DNA from: Sulfonitrofixus sp039714575
GTDB lineage: Bacteria; Campylobacterota; Campylobacteria; Campylobacterales; Sulfurimonadaceae
Assembly: GCA_039714575.1 (NCBI GenBank)
Contig: JBDLJE010000041.1
Coordinates: 1 to 20,754, forward strand
Reading direction: 5' to 3'
DNA: 20,754 bases
Below, one piece after another: positions 7,150-14,573 of the stretch. Numbering within the stretch: position 1 is the stretch's first letter; every line of letters begins with the position of its first letter. The notes beneath the pieces were generated by a model, which was not told the origin of the DNA, did no database searches, and saw nothing but the letters and a program-made list of their open reading frames with translations. Position numbers and translations under genes: made by a program.

Positions 7150-8003
7150 TAACTCTCTTTAGCATGTGCTTGAGCAGCACGTAATGTGTTTTGTAGAAGC
7201 ATCGCAATGGTCATCGGCCCGACACCGCCCGGAACAGGTGTGATGTAAGAGCTTTTCGGCGCGACATTTTCATAGTCAACGTCACCGACCAGTTTACCGT
7301 TAGGCGCACGGTTGATACCGATGTCAATAATAATAGCGCCCTCTTTGACCATATCTTCAGTAATAAGGTTAATAACACCTGCACCGACAAGGATGATGTC
7401 AGCGTTAAGGGTACAGGCTTTAAGGTCTTTGGTAAAGATATGTGCTACTTGTACGGTAGCATTAGCGTTTAAGAGCAGGGCGGCCATCGGCTTACCGACG
7501 ATGTTGGATGCACCGACAACAACAGCGTTCATCCCTTTGGGATCGATATTGTACTCAGCGAGCAGTTCCATAACACCAAGCGGTGTGCAAGGTACAAAGC
7601 CGTCAAGTCCCGTGTTAAGACGGCCTACATTGTAGGGATGGAACCCGTCTACATCTTTGTTCGGCGCGACAAGCTCTAAAAGCTTGGTCGTGTCGATCTG
7701 TTCAGGAAGCGGAAGCTGGATCAAGATACCGTCAATACTTGGGTTCTGGTTCATCATCTTGATCGTGTTCTCGATAGCGTCTTGAGAGATGTCCGCCGGC
7801 ATCTCGTGTGTTACTGAGTAGAAGCCTACACGGTCACACGCTTTTTTCTTCATACCGACATAGGCTTGAGAAGCCGGATCACTGCCAACCAGGATGACAG
7901 CCAGACCCGGCGTGCGGCCCGTTTCGTCTTTAAGCGTCTTAACTTCACTAGCGACCTGTTCTTCGATCTTTTTCGAGAGTGCTTTACCATCAAGAATCTG
8001 CAT
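7149..8003 (-). CDS. folD: Bifunctional methylene-THF dehydrogenase / methenyl-THF cyclohydrolase
   Basis: Interconverts 5,10-methylene-, methenyl- and 10-formyl-tetrahydrofolate with NADP, feeding purine, formyl-methionine and thymidylate synthesis. At 284 residues it is full length. Tyr48 and Lys52 in SQAYVGMKKKAC are the catalytic pair (Tyr50/Lys54 in E. coli). The folate-site segment DVDGFHPYNVG, the Rossmann loop VVGASNIVGKP and the C-terminal PGGVGPMTIAMLL signature are all present. The ATG at 8001-8003 has an AGGA nine bases upstream. It is the first gene of the minus-strand operon folD-lepB-M50-rpiB-apt-trpB and is divergent from the cytochrome c gene, with which it shares a symmetric -10 region. 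Confidence 0.97.
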   Translation of the reverse strand: MQILDGKALSKKIEEQVASEVKTLKDETGRTPGLAVILVGSDPASQAYVGMKKKACDRVGFYSVTHEMPADISQDAIENTIKMMNQNPSIDGILIQLPLPEQIDTTKLLELVAPNKDVDGFHPYNVGRLNTGLDGFVPCTPLGVMELLAEYNIDPKGMNAVVVGASNIVGKPMAALLLNANATVQVAHIFTKDLKACTLNADIILVGAGVINLITEDMVKEGAIIIDIGINRAPNGKLVGDVDYENVAPKSSYITPVPGGVGPMTIAMLLQNTLRAAQAHAKES

Positions 8004-8028
8004 TTAGAGGAGTCCTACATTAAAATTT

Positions 8029-8041
8029 CGATATTATATCG
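8029..8041. promoter_or_regulatory. Palindromic, shared divergent -10 region
   Basis: CGATAT-T-ATATCG is a perfect 13-bp palindrome midway between the divergent folD (-, start 8003) and cytochrome c (+, start 8067) genes. It contains TATAAT on the minus strand (complement of 8033-8038) and TATTAT on the plus strand (8032-8037). Each would give a leader of roughly 23 bases. No strong -35 is seen on either side. Confidence 0.5.
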
Positions 8042-8066
8042 GCTAATGTCTAACAAGGTGCTTTTG

Positions 8067-8420
8067 ATGAAGAGCTTATCGGCTTTTACACTATTATTTC
8101 TTTTTATTAACTCTCTCAATGCTGATGTTTCGTTTATCACCGAATCTGAGTATGCTTCACAGTTCTACCACTCACCAAGAGGCATAGGCTGCCATAAGTG
8201 TCATGGTGAAAAGGGCGAGGGCAAACTGATTGCTAAGTATAAAGATAAAGGGGAGTCAAAACGCTTTAGCCCGCCTGCCATCAATCAACTTGGTTTTAAA
8301 GATTTTAAAACAGCGATGAAGAGGCGTCAACAAGGGATGCCGACCTACTATTTGACACCGCAAGAGATCGAGATACTTTACTTTTACCTTCATCCGAAAG
8401 AAGATAATAATGCTGATTAA
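8067..8420 (+). CDS. Small periplasmic monohaem cytochrome c
   Basis: 117-residue exported class I cytochrome c, an electron carrier or small domain-type redox partner in the periplasm. A signal peptide covers about residues 1-19 (MKSLSAFTLLFLFINSLNA). The haem site is CHKCH at 42-46, and Met91 in QGMPTYYLTPQEIEILYFYL is the likely sixth ligand, in the usual place before the last helix. I chose the ATG at 8067 because AAGG at 8055-8058 gives good spacing and a clean signal peptide; an ATG at 8046 would add seven residues. The 3' end overlaps the CitE-like gene by 11 bases, so the two are probably co-expressed. I recall a small periplasmic protein gene at a similar place beside folD in C. jejuni (Cj0854c), which may be a relative. 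The redox partner is unknown. Confidence 0.88.
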   Translation: MKSLSAFTLLFLFINSLNADVSFITESEYASQFYHSPRGIGCHKCHGEKGEGKLIAKYKDKGESKRFSPPAINQLGFKDFKTAMKRRQQGMPTYYLTPQEIEILYFYLHPKEDNNAD

Positions 8421-9336
8421 AGACTCCCGTGTCATCCAAGAGGCGATCGACAGTCAAAACCTGGGTGCTCTCGATGAGTTTATCTTCCCTAAAAAACGTA
8501 CTGTCAACAACAGAACTGATTTTAAGTCACCGCTGATGCTATCAGCGCATAACCTCAAACATCTCAACAAGATACCGGCACTGGAGACGGATGCCGTCAT
8601 CTTAAACCTTGAAGACGGTGTATCTGCACAGATGAAACCGTATGCACTGCGTCTAGTGATGCTGACGCTGAGCGCCCTGACTGAGAGTGACAAAAAGATC
8701 ATCGTCCGTGTCAATGCTCTGGATGAGGGCGGTGCAGACGAGATAGAGATGCTTAACAGCTTCAGACCCGACGCCGTACGCGTACCGAAGATCAAAACAG
8801 CAGAGGATGTCCACAGAGCGTTAGAACTGTGCGATAACGAGATAGAGCTGCACCTCTCCATTGAGACAAAAGAGGCGTGGCTGAACCTTAGAGAGTTAAG
8901 AGTAGACGAGAGAGTGACAGCGTTTTACCTTGGTGTTCTGGACCTGTTTGCAGACATGGAACTCTCTCAAGAACTTATTCAGCCGGACAACCCGTTGATC
9001 CAACATATATTGTCGCATTTTCTGCTTACATCGAAAGCTGTTGGTGTTAAACCCGTCTCATTTGTCTTTCAGGACTACAGAGACGAAGCAGGTTTCCAAA
9101 CATGGTTAGAGCTTGAAAAGATGATGGGTTTTAACGCTAAAGGCTGTCTCTCTCCTAAGCAGGTTGAACAGGCACAAACAGTGTTCGGTGTTGATAAAGA
9201 GGCGTTGATCAGAGCGCACTATATCGTTGAGCGTTTTGAAGAGCAGCGGGAGCAGGGTGTTACCGGCTTTAGCGACGATAAATACGGCTTTATTGATGAG
9301 CCGATCTACAAAGGTGCTTTAGCACTGCTAAAGTAA
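8410..9336 (+). CDS. CitE-like aldolase/lyase of the HpcH/HpaI superfamily
   Basis: 308-residue cytosolic protein with a TIM-barrel fold of the citrate lyase beta / HpcH-HpaI type, which cleaves or forms C-C bonds of CoA thioesters or 2-keto acids with Mg2+. The barrel begins near residue 40 (SPLMLSAHNLKHL). Visible conserved elements are VILNLEDGVSAQMKPYALR (64-81), IIVRVNALD (97-105), VPKIK (125-129), SIETKEAW (150-157, the metal-binding Glu) and YLGVLDLFADM (173-183, the metal-binding Asp). The first 40 residues are an extension not needed for the barrel. The ATG at 8410 lies within the cytochrome gene; only a weak AAAGAAG site precedes it, so translational coupling is likely. No other citrate lyase subunit is nearby, so this is a stand-alone CitE-like protein. 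The substrate cannot be deduced. Confidence 0.85.
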   Translation: MLIKDSRVIQEAIDSQNLGALDEFIFPKKRTVNNRTDFKSPLMLSAHNLKHLNKIPALETDAVILNLEDGVSAQMKPYALRLVMLTLSALTESDKKIIVRVNALDEGGADEIEMLNSFRPDAVRVPKIKTAEDVHRALELCDNEIELHLSIETKEAWLNLRELRVDERVTAFYLGVLDLFADMELSQELIQPDNPLIQHILSHFLLTSKAVGVKPVSFVFQDYRDEAGFQTWLELEKMMGFNAKGCLSPKQVEQAQTVFGVDKEALIRAHYIVERFEEQREQGVTGFSDDKYGFIDEPIYKGALALLK

Positions 9337-9341
9337 CTATT

Positions 9342-9361
9342 GCCAACACAAGAGCGTTGGC
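9342..9361. terminator. Hairpin after the CitE-like gene (no T-run)
   Basis: GCCAAC (9342-9347) pairs with GTTGGC (9356-9361) around an 8-base loop, starting five bases after the stop codon. The lack of a T-run argues against a classic intrinsic terminator. The end of the coding region itself holds a 17-bp palindrome (9317-9333, CTTTAGCA-C-TGCTAAAG). Confidence 0.3.
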
Positions 9362-9426
9362 GCTAGAATAATATACATCACCATCTCTCACAACCATTAT
9401 TTTATATTTTTAATAGTTCAAACGAT

Positions 9427-9442
9427 GTATTATAGATAATAC
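9427..9442 (+). promoter_or_regulatory. Palindromic -10 region before the 9461 gene
   Basis: GTATTAT-AG-ATAATAC is a perfect 7-bp inverted repeat that contains candidate -10 boxes (TATTAT at 9428-9433 or GATAAT at 9435-9440). A T-rich stretch (9399-9412) lies upstream, as is common in Campylobacterota promoters. The strong AAGGAG ribosome-binding site and ATG follow within about 20 bases. Confidence 0.45.
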
Positions 9443-9460
9443 AAGAGTCAAGGAGCAATC

Positions 9461-10060
9461 ATGAAGTTGAAATATGTCGGTGATCTGCCGAAAGTGACAA
9501 GCAAAGGTGTCGGCTTTGACCAGACAAGACCGGACAAATACACATTTTTAAATGCAGCTGCGGAACTGCTGGAGGCTTTGAGTTACGGTGCTACAGAGAC
9601 GACAAAACATCTGCACAACCTGAGCGGACAATACTATAGCGATGAAGAGCTGCTTGAACTGCTTAACAAGCACTGCAGTGATCTTGACGGTGTATTGGCT
9701 TCGCGTGATGCAAAGAGCGATGAACTGAAAAAAGAGCTGCTCAAGCGAGTTGATGAAAACAGCATTGTAAGCGAAGATGAACGAACTGCATGGCGTAACA
9801 ATATCTCCTATATGGAAGAGTACTACCGACAATACGTCACCAATGAAAGTGCTTATGCCTGCGCACTTGATGCCTTGGCGCAGCAGATCAAAGTCGGGCA
9901 GATCAAAGAGATCACATTTCCTATGTACAGAAACTACGGTTCTGTTCTGCATGACCTTATAACAGTGCTTGCACATTTAAAGTCACCGATAGATGCGGAG
10001 TTAAGCGTTGAGGCTAAAGATGATAAGTTTGAGGGTAAGTTCTCTATAAAACATCGATAA
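9461..10060 (+). CDS. Hypothetical soluble helical protein
   Basis: 199-residue protein that I do not recognise. It has no signal peptide or membrane segment and is acidic and mostly helical by composition. There is a short basic N-terminus (MKLKYVGDLPKVTSKGVGF), a region that may form a coiled coil or helical hairpin (about 60-115, with repeated Leu/Glu/Lys), and an aromatic-rich stretch ISYMEEYYRQYV (about 117-128). The last 30 residues alternate hydrophobic and charged in a beta-strand-like way (AELSVEAKDDKFEGKFSIKH). The strong AAGGAG ribosome-binding site and a separate promoter mark it as a real gene. Its stop codon lies inside the stem of a terminator hairpin shared with the convergent TolC-like gene. 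No catalytic or metal motif is evident. Confidence 0.75.
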   Translation: MKLKYVGDLPKVTSKGVGFDQTRPDKYTFLNAAAELLEALSYGATETTKHLHNLSGQYYSDEELLELLNKHCSDLDGVLASRDAKSDELKKELLKRVDENSIVSEDERTAWRNNISYMEEYYRQYVTNESAYACALDALAQQIKVGQIKEITFPMYRNYGSVLHDLITVLAHLKSPIDAELSVEAKDDKFEGKFSIKHR

Positions 10061-10081
10061 ACAGTACTAAGCTGTTTATCG
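10055..10081. terminator. Bidirectional hairpin between convergent genes
   Basis: CGATAAACAG (10055-10064) and CTGTTTATCG (10072-10081) form a perfect 10-bp stem with a 7-base loop between the plus-strand 9461 gene and the minus-strand TolC-like gene. The plus-strand stop codon TAA (10058-10060) is within the stem. T-rich tracts are short (TTTT on the minus-strand exit side), so strength is uncertain. Confidence 0.6.
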
Positions 10082-10097
10082 TAAAAGAGGTGTTGTC

Positions 10098-11390
10098 TTA
10101 ACGCCCTATAGCGCGGTCAAGTGCTGCTAAAGAGATGTAATACTCATAGTAGTTTGAGACAAGGTCCGCATTGGCATTGATGTATCCTTGGCGCGCTTCC
10201 TGCAGTTCGATATAGTCCGAAAGACCATGCTCATAACGCTGCTGTGCCTGGTCAAACTTCTCTTTTGCCGCTTCAACCAGCTCCTCTGAAAGTTTCACAT
10301 TCGAGTCTGTCTTGCGAAGTTTTATCAATGCATTGCTTGTCTGTTGACGGATCCGCAGTTTTGCATCATCAAAACTTGCATGCTCTTGCAAGAGTGTCAG
10401 TTTAGCCTGTTCAGTCTTGGCCTGTGTTCTCAGTCCGCCAAAGAGGTTCCATTTTAAATTGATGTTGGCATTCCACTGCTGTTCAGGGATATAGCTCTGA
10501 ATAGCATCTTCAACACTGCTGTATTGATAGTCTCCGCCGACATAGAGACCGGGATAATAGTCACCGCTCTCTTGTCGAACTCTGCTCTGCGCACTTTTGA
10601 TCTTATGTTTATTGCTTTTAAGCTCTTGGCGGTGGGTGAACGCATATTGAACCAACTCTTCCGGCGTTAGAGTCTCTTGCGGCAGGGTGTCATAGATACC
10701 GCCGGAGAGGTTAAGATCGGGTATGTAGACGTGGCCTTTAACGCTCTCATTGAGGTTACCGATATTTTTATCCAAGGTCACATACGCAAGATTGAGGTCA
10801 TATTTGCCGTTTTCAAGCTCGATCTGAGCTTCAATAAGACGGACTTTGGCGTCAACCACATCGATCTTGGTCTTAATACCGGCTGTGAAGTAGCGTTCGG
10901 CACGTTTAAGCTGCTGATCGGTGAGCAAGACGTTCTCTTTGTAGACCTTGATAAGATTGTCTTTACGCAGAAGATCGTAGTAGTCGTTTTTGACTGCATT
11001 GATCTTGTTTGAGACATCTTGGTTGTATGTAGCAAATGAGGCGTTGGACTCTTCTGAGTAGAAATCCATCTGCCCGCCGGTCTTGCCGAAGTCATAGACA
11101 AGCTGTGAAGCGGTGATCTTACCTGTGATCAAAGTGCCGTCTGCGTTGCCGACACTGTTTGTAATGCCCGTAGCCCCTGCAGATCCGTAAAGATCGACTT
11201 GTGGAAGATAGTCCGCATCCGCTTGATTGCTGCGCTGTTTAGAGATCTCAAAACTGCTGCGTGAGACATTAAGGTCGGGACTTGAGACAAGTGCCTTCTC
11301 GATCAAGGTATCGATGTTGTATTGAACCTCTTCAGCATAAAGTGACAGACAGACCAGAGGTAGTAATAAAAGTTTCTTACGACTCGGCAT
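10098..11390 (-). CDS. TolC-like outer-membrane efflux channel
   Basis: Outer-membrane factor of a tripartite pump, forming the trimeric channel that carries substrate across the periplasm and out of the cell. At 430 residues it has the usual length and two OEP repeats, seen as paired long helical stretches. An N-terminal signal peptide (KKLLLLPLVCLSLYAEE, about residues 4-20) is present with no lipobox cysteine at its end, so it is not a lipoprotein. The repeat-end pattern AERYFTAGIKTKIDVVDAK recurs in the second half as AQQRYEHGLSDYIELQEAR, the usual pair of equatorial segments. A GGGAGG ribosome-binding site precedes the ATG at 11390. It is the third gene of the efflux operon, 36 bases after the RND pump gene. 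Confidence 0.93.
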   Translation of the reverse strand: MPSRKKLLLLPLVCLSLYAEEVQYNIDTLIEKALVSSPDLNVSRSSFEISKQRSNQADADYLPQVDLYGSAGATGITNSVGNADGTLITGKITASQLVYDFGKTGGQMDFYSEESNASFATYNQDVSNKINAVKNDYYDLLRKDNLIKVYKENVLLTDQQLKRAERYFTAGIKTKIDVVDAKVRLIEAQIELENGKYDLNLAYVTLDKNIGNLNESVKGHVYIPDLNLSGGIYDTLPQETLTPEELVQYAFTHRQELKSNKHKIKSAQSRVRQESGDYYPGLYVGGDYQYSSVEDAIQSYIPEQQWNANINLKWNLFGGLRTQAKTEQAKLTLLQEHASFDDAKLRIRQQTSNALIKLRKTDSNVKLSEELVEAAKEKFDQAQQRYEHGLSDYIELQEARQGYINANADLVSNYYEYYISLAALDRAIGR

Positions 11391-11426
11391 TTAGTGCCTC
11401 CCTGCATTGAATTTTAATTCTTATCA

Positions 11427-14400
11427 TTAGATAGACTCCCGTTTAGCGATCTCTTCTTCAACGCTGACAAATTTTTCACGCATACTCTCAAGCAGAACAT
11501 ACAGTACCGGAACGAGCAGGGTGCTGACGATGGTCGCAGCAAGCATACCGCCGAGCAGTCCGACACCGATCGACTTCTGCGTTACCGCACCGGCACCGGT
11601 CGCAAAAGCAAGCGGTGCAGTACCAAAGACAAAAGAGAGGATGGTCATCATAATGGCACGGAAACGGAGCCTGCCGGCCTGAATACCTGACTCGACAATA
11701 CTTTTACCCGACTCGCGCAGCTCTTTGGCAAACTCCACGATCAAGATGGCGTTCTTGGAGGCGAGGGCGATCAGCAGCACCAGTCCGACTTGGGCATAGA
11801 CATTAAGCGGCAGTCCGGCCAGCTTAAGTGCCCCCATTGCACCGATCATGACAACCGGAACGGAGAGCAGGATCATAAGCGGCAAGATCCAAGACTCGTA
11901 TTGAGCCGAAAGGACTAAAAAGACGACCAACGCGACAAAGATAAAGACCAGGACCTGTCCATTACCGGCAAGTTTCTCTTGAAAAGACATCCCGGACCAG
12001 TCGTAACCGAAGGTAGTCGGCAAGACACGTTCTGCGATCTCTTCCATCGCCGACATAGCCTGACCGGAACTATAACCGGATGCAGCAGCACCGTTGATCT
12101 GAATAGAGCGGTAGAGGTTATAGTGTGCGATATTTTGCGGCCCAAGCTGTTCGTTGATAGCTATAAGAGCTGACATCGGCACCATTTTTCCGTGTTTGTT
12201 CTTGACAAAAAGTTTATTGATATCGCTTTTGTCGCTTCTGAACTCTTTGTCCGCTTGAACAAAGACCTTGAAAACCTTACCGAATTTAGTAAAGTCGTTA
12301 ATATAAAATGAGCCCAGATAGGTCTGCATCGTACCAAAAAGTGTGGCAACGTCGACACCGAGTGCGTTGGCTTTTTTACGATCGATCTCGATCTCGTACA
12401 TAGGGTAGTTAGGGTTATATGTCGTAAAAGCACGCCCGATACGCGGGTCTTGGTTAGCCTGCTTGATGATCTCTTGCGTGTAGGCCATAAATACGTCCAT
12501 ATCTCCTGCCAGATAATCCTGTACTCTGAAGTCAAAGCCGCCGACACTGCCCAGACCTGTGATACCCGGCATGTTAAAGGCAGCTACCGTCGCATCGGAG
12601 ATATGGGCTGTTCTGACAAAGACCTGCTTGATAATACTCTCAACGTCCATTCCCGGCGCTGTTCTGTCGTCCCAGTGGTCCAGTGTAAGGAACATCGTAC
12701 CGGCACTGCCGTCAAGCGTCGAAGTGATGACGTTATAACCGTCTATGACGACAACATCAGAAACACCCGGAATTTTGGCAACGATCTCTTCGACCTCTTT
12801 ACGGACATCAACCGTGCGTTCGATGGAACTGCCTGCCTTGAGGTTCATCGCAACCATCAAGACGCCTTTGTCTTCGGCCGGAACAAAGCCTGTAGGGGTG
12901 GTTAAGAACATATAGTAGATGACACCAAGCAGCCCAAAAAAAGCCGCCAAAACGGCATATCTTGCTTTGACCAGCAGCGTGATCAAGTCGGTATATCTCT
13001 CGGTCAGCCAGGTAAACCCTTTTTCAAAAAGTGAAAAGCCGACAAAGACCTTTTCATCTTTACCTCGGCGTTTGATGATGATGGCGGCGATCGCCGGTGA
13101 AAGCGTCAAGGCGTTAAGAGACGAGACCATAACCGCAAAAGAGATGGTCAGGGCAAACTGCTGGTAAAGCGAACCGGTGATCCCGGGCATCATCGATACC
13201 GGAATAAAGACGGCGACAAGAACCAGAGTTGTCGAGATGATGGGACCAAAAAGCTCTATCATGGACTTTTTAACGACCTGAGGCATGGTGAGTTCAGGCT
13301 CTTTGTACATAATGACCTCGACGTTCTCAACAACCAGGATAACATCATCAACAACAATACCAATGGCCAGGATAAGGCCAAAGAGTGTCAGGAAGTTGAT
13401 CGAAAAACCGGGAGCCAGATACATCGCGGCAAAAGCACCGATCAGAGAGACCGGAATGGCAACGGCTGCAATGACGGTAGGACGCCAGGACTGCAAAAAG
13501 ATATAGATGATGGTAATAACAAGCAGTATGGCTATAAAAAGGTTGGTGACAACATTGTCTATGGCAACGTTGACATACTTTGTCGTGTCATAAGGGATAG
13601 AGTAGCTGATACCCTCCGGAAAACGGCTTTTTACCTTCTCCATAACCTTGCCGACGGCTTCGCGGATCTCCAAGGCGTTACTGCCGGGCAGCTGATAGAT
13701 ACCGACCAGTCCGGTAGGGTTTTTGTTTAAGATAGCGTTCCAGTCATACTTCTCAGCACCGAGTTCTATACGCGCAATGTCACGCAAAAAGACCAGAGAA
13801 CCATCTTTTTTATACTTTATAACGATCTCTTCAAACTCGTCGACCTGTGTCAGACGCCCTTCGGCGGTCAGAACATATTCGATCTGTTGATCACGGTAGG
13901 TCGGCGCAGAGCCGATCTTTCCGACAGCCGCCTGTTTGTTCTGAGACTTGATAGCATTGATAATATCTTCAGGTGTAAGGTCTAAGGCATAGATCTTGTC
14001 AGGGTTGAGCCAGATACGCATGGAGTATTTTTTCTCACCCATGTTTTCGGCTTGTCCGACACCGGGAATACGTTTTAGCTCATCGATGACATTGATGTTG
14101 ATAAAGTTGGAGAGAAAAGCATCATCAAACCGCTCATCACCGTTAAGTGTGACCATACAGACGATACTAGGACTCTTTTTGTCAACGATGACACCCTGCT
14201 GCTTGACCTCGGAAGGAAGGGAAGGGGTAGCCATCGAAACCTTGTTCTGTACATCAACAGCCGCAATGTCCAGGTCATAACCCGACTCGAAATAGACCGT
14301 GATCTTGGACTGTCCCGTAGAGGTGCTTGACGAATCAATATAGATAGAGCCCTGTACACCGTTGAGCTTGTCTTCGAGCGGCCGCGTGACTGACTCTTCA

Positions 14401-14573
14401 ACTGCATAAGCATTGGCTCCGGTATAAGTCGCCGTCACCTCGACTGTCGGCGGGACAACGTCTGGAAACTCCTGTATGGGAAGAACGACCATGGATACTA
14501 GACCACCGGTAATGATCAATAGCGAGATGACCATTGCAAAGATAGGCCGTTTTATAAAGGTTACGGAAAACAT
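11427..14573 (-). CDS. RND efflux pump, AcrB/MexB type (HAE1)
   Basis: Inner-membrane, proton-driven drug/proton antiporter that captures substrates from periplasm and membrane and passes them to the outer-membrane channel. At 1048 residues it matches AcrB (1049). The proton-relay residues are present: Asp409 and Asp410 in GIVVDDVILVVENVE (TM4) and Lys940 in ALASKNAILIVEFAKEL (TM10). The N-terminus MFSVTFIKRPIFAMVISLLI is the usual first helix, and GYDWSGMSFQEKLAGNG in the second periplasmic half is typical of hydrophobic/amphiphilic exporters, not metal pumps. The ATG follows the adaptor's stop codon directly (TAGATG), so the two are coupled. The relation to Campylobacter CmeB is likely but not tested here. 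Confidence 0.96.
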   Translation of the reverse strand: MFSVTFIKRPIFAMVISLLIITGGLVSMVVLPIQEFPDVVPPTVEVTATYTGANAYAVEESVTRPLEDKLNGVQGSIYIDSSSTSTGQSKITVYFESGYDLDIAAVDVQNKVSMATPSLPSEVKQQGVIVDKKSPSIVCMVTLNGDERFDDAFLSNFININVIDELKRIPGVGQAENMGEKKYSMRIWLNPDKIYALDLTPEDIINAIKSQNKQAAVGKIGSAPTYRDQQIEYVLTAEGRLTQVDEFEEIVIKYKKDGSLVFLRDIARIELGAEKYDWNAILNKNPTGLVGIYQLPGSNALEIREAVGKVMEKVKSRFPEGISYSIPYDTTKYVNVAIDNVVTNLFIAILLVITIIYIFLQSWRPTVIAAVAIPVSLIGAFAAMYLAPGFSINFLTLFGLILAIGIVVDDVILVVENVEVIMYKEPELTMPQVVKKSMIELFGPIISTTLVLVAVFIPVSMMPGITGSLYQQFALTISFAVMVSSLNALTLSPAIAAIIIKRRGKDEKVFVGFSLFEKGFTWLTERYTDLITLLVKARYAVLAAFFGLLGVIYYMFLTTPTGFVPAEDKGVLMVAMNLKAGSSIERTVDVRKEVEEIVAKIPGVSDVVVIDGYNVITSTLDGSAGTMFLTLDHWDDRTAPGMDVESIIKQVFVRTAHISDATVAAFNMPGITGLGSVGGFDFRVQDYLAGDMDVFMAYTQEIIKQANQDPRIGRAFTTYNPNYPMYEIEIDRKKANALGVDVATLFGTMQTYLGSFYINDFTKFGKVFKVFVQADKEFRSDKSDINKLFVKNKHGKMVPMSALIAINEQLGPQNIAHYNLYRSIQINGAAASGYSSGQAMSAMEEIAERVLPTTFGYDWSGMSFQEKLAGNGQVLVFIFVALVVFLVLSAQYESWILPLMILLSVPVVMIGAMGALKLAGLPLNVYAQVGLVLLIALASKNAILIVEFAKELRESGKSIVESGIQAGRLRFRAIMMTILSFVFGTAPLAFATGAGAVTQKSIGVGLLGGMLAATIVSTLLVPVLYVLLESMREKFVSVEEEIAKRESI

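Noticed and set aside
8454..8861. Minus-strand open frame of 135 codons opposite the CitE-like gene
   Set aside because: Ser/Arg-rich shadow typical of reverse frames; the plus-strand gene has recognisable motifs across this region.
9317..9333. 17-bp palindrome at the end of the CitE-like gene as a regulatory site
   Set aside because: It encodes the ordinary residues ALALLK and can arise from Leu/Ala codons; no T-run follows, so I did not call it a terminator.
12450..12905. Plus-strand open frame of 151 codons inside the RND pump gene
   Set aside because: Antisense shadow of a well-conserved 1048-residue protein; composition is not protein-like.
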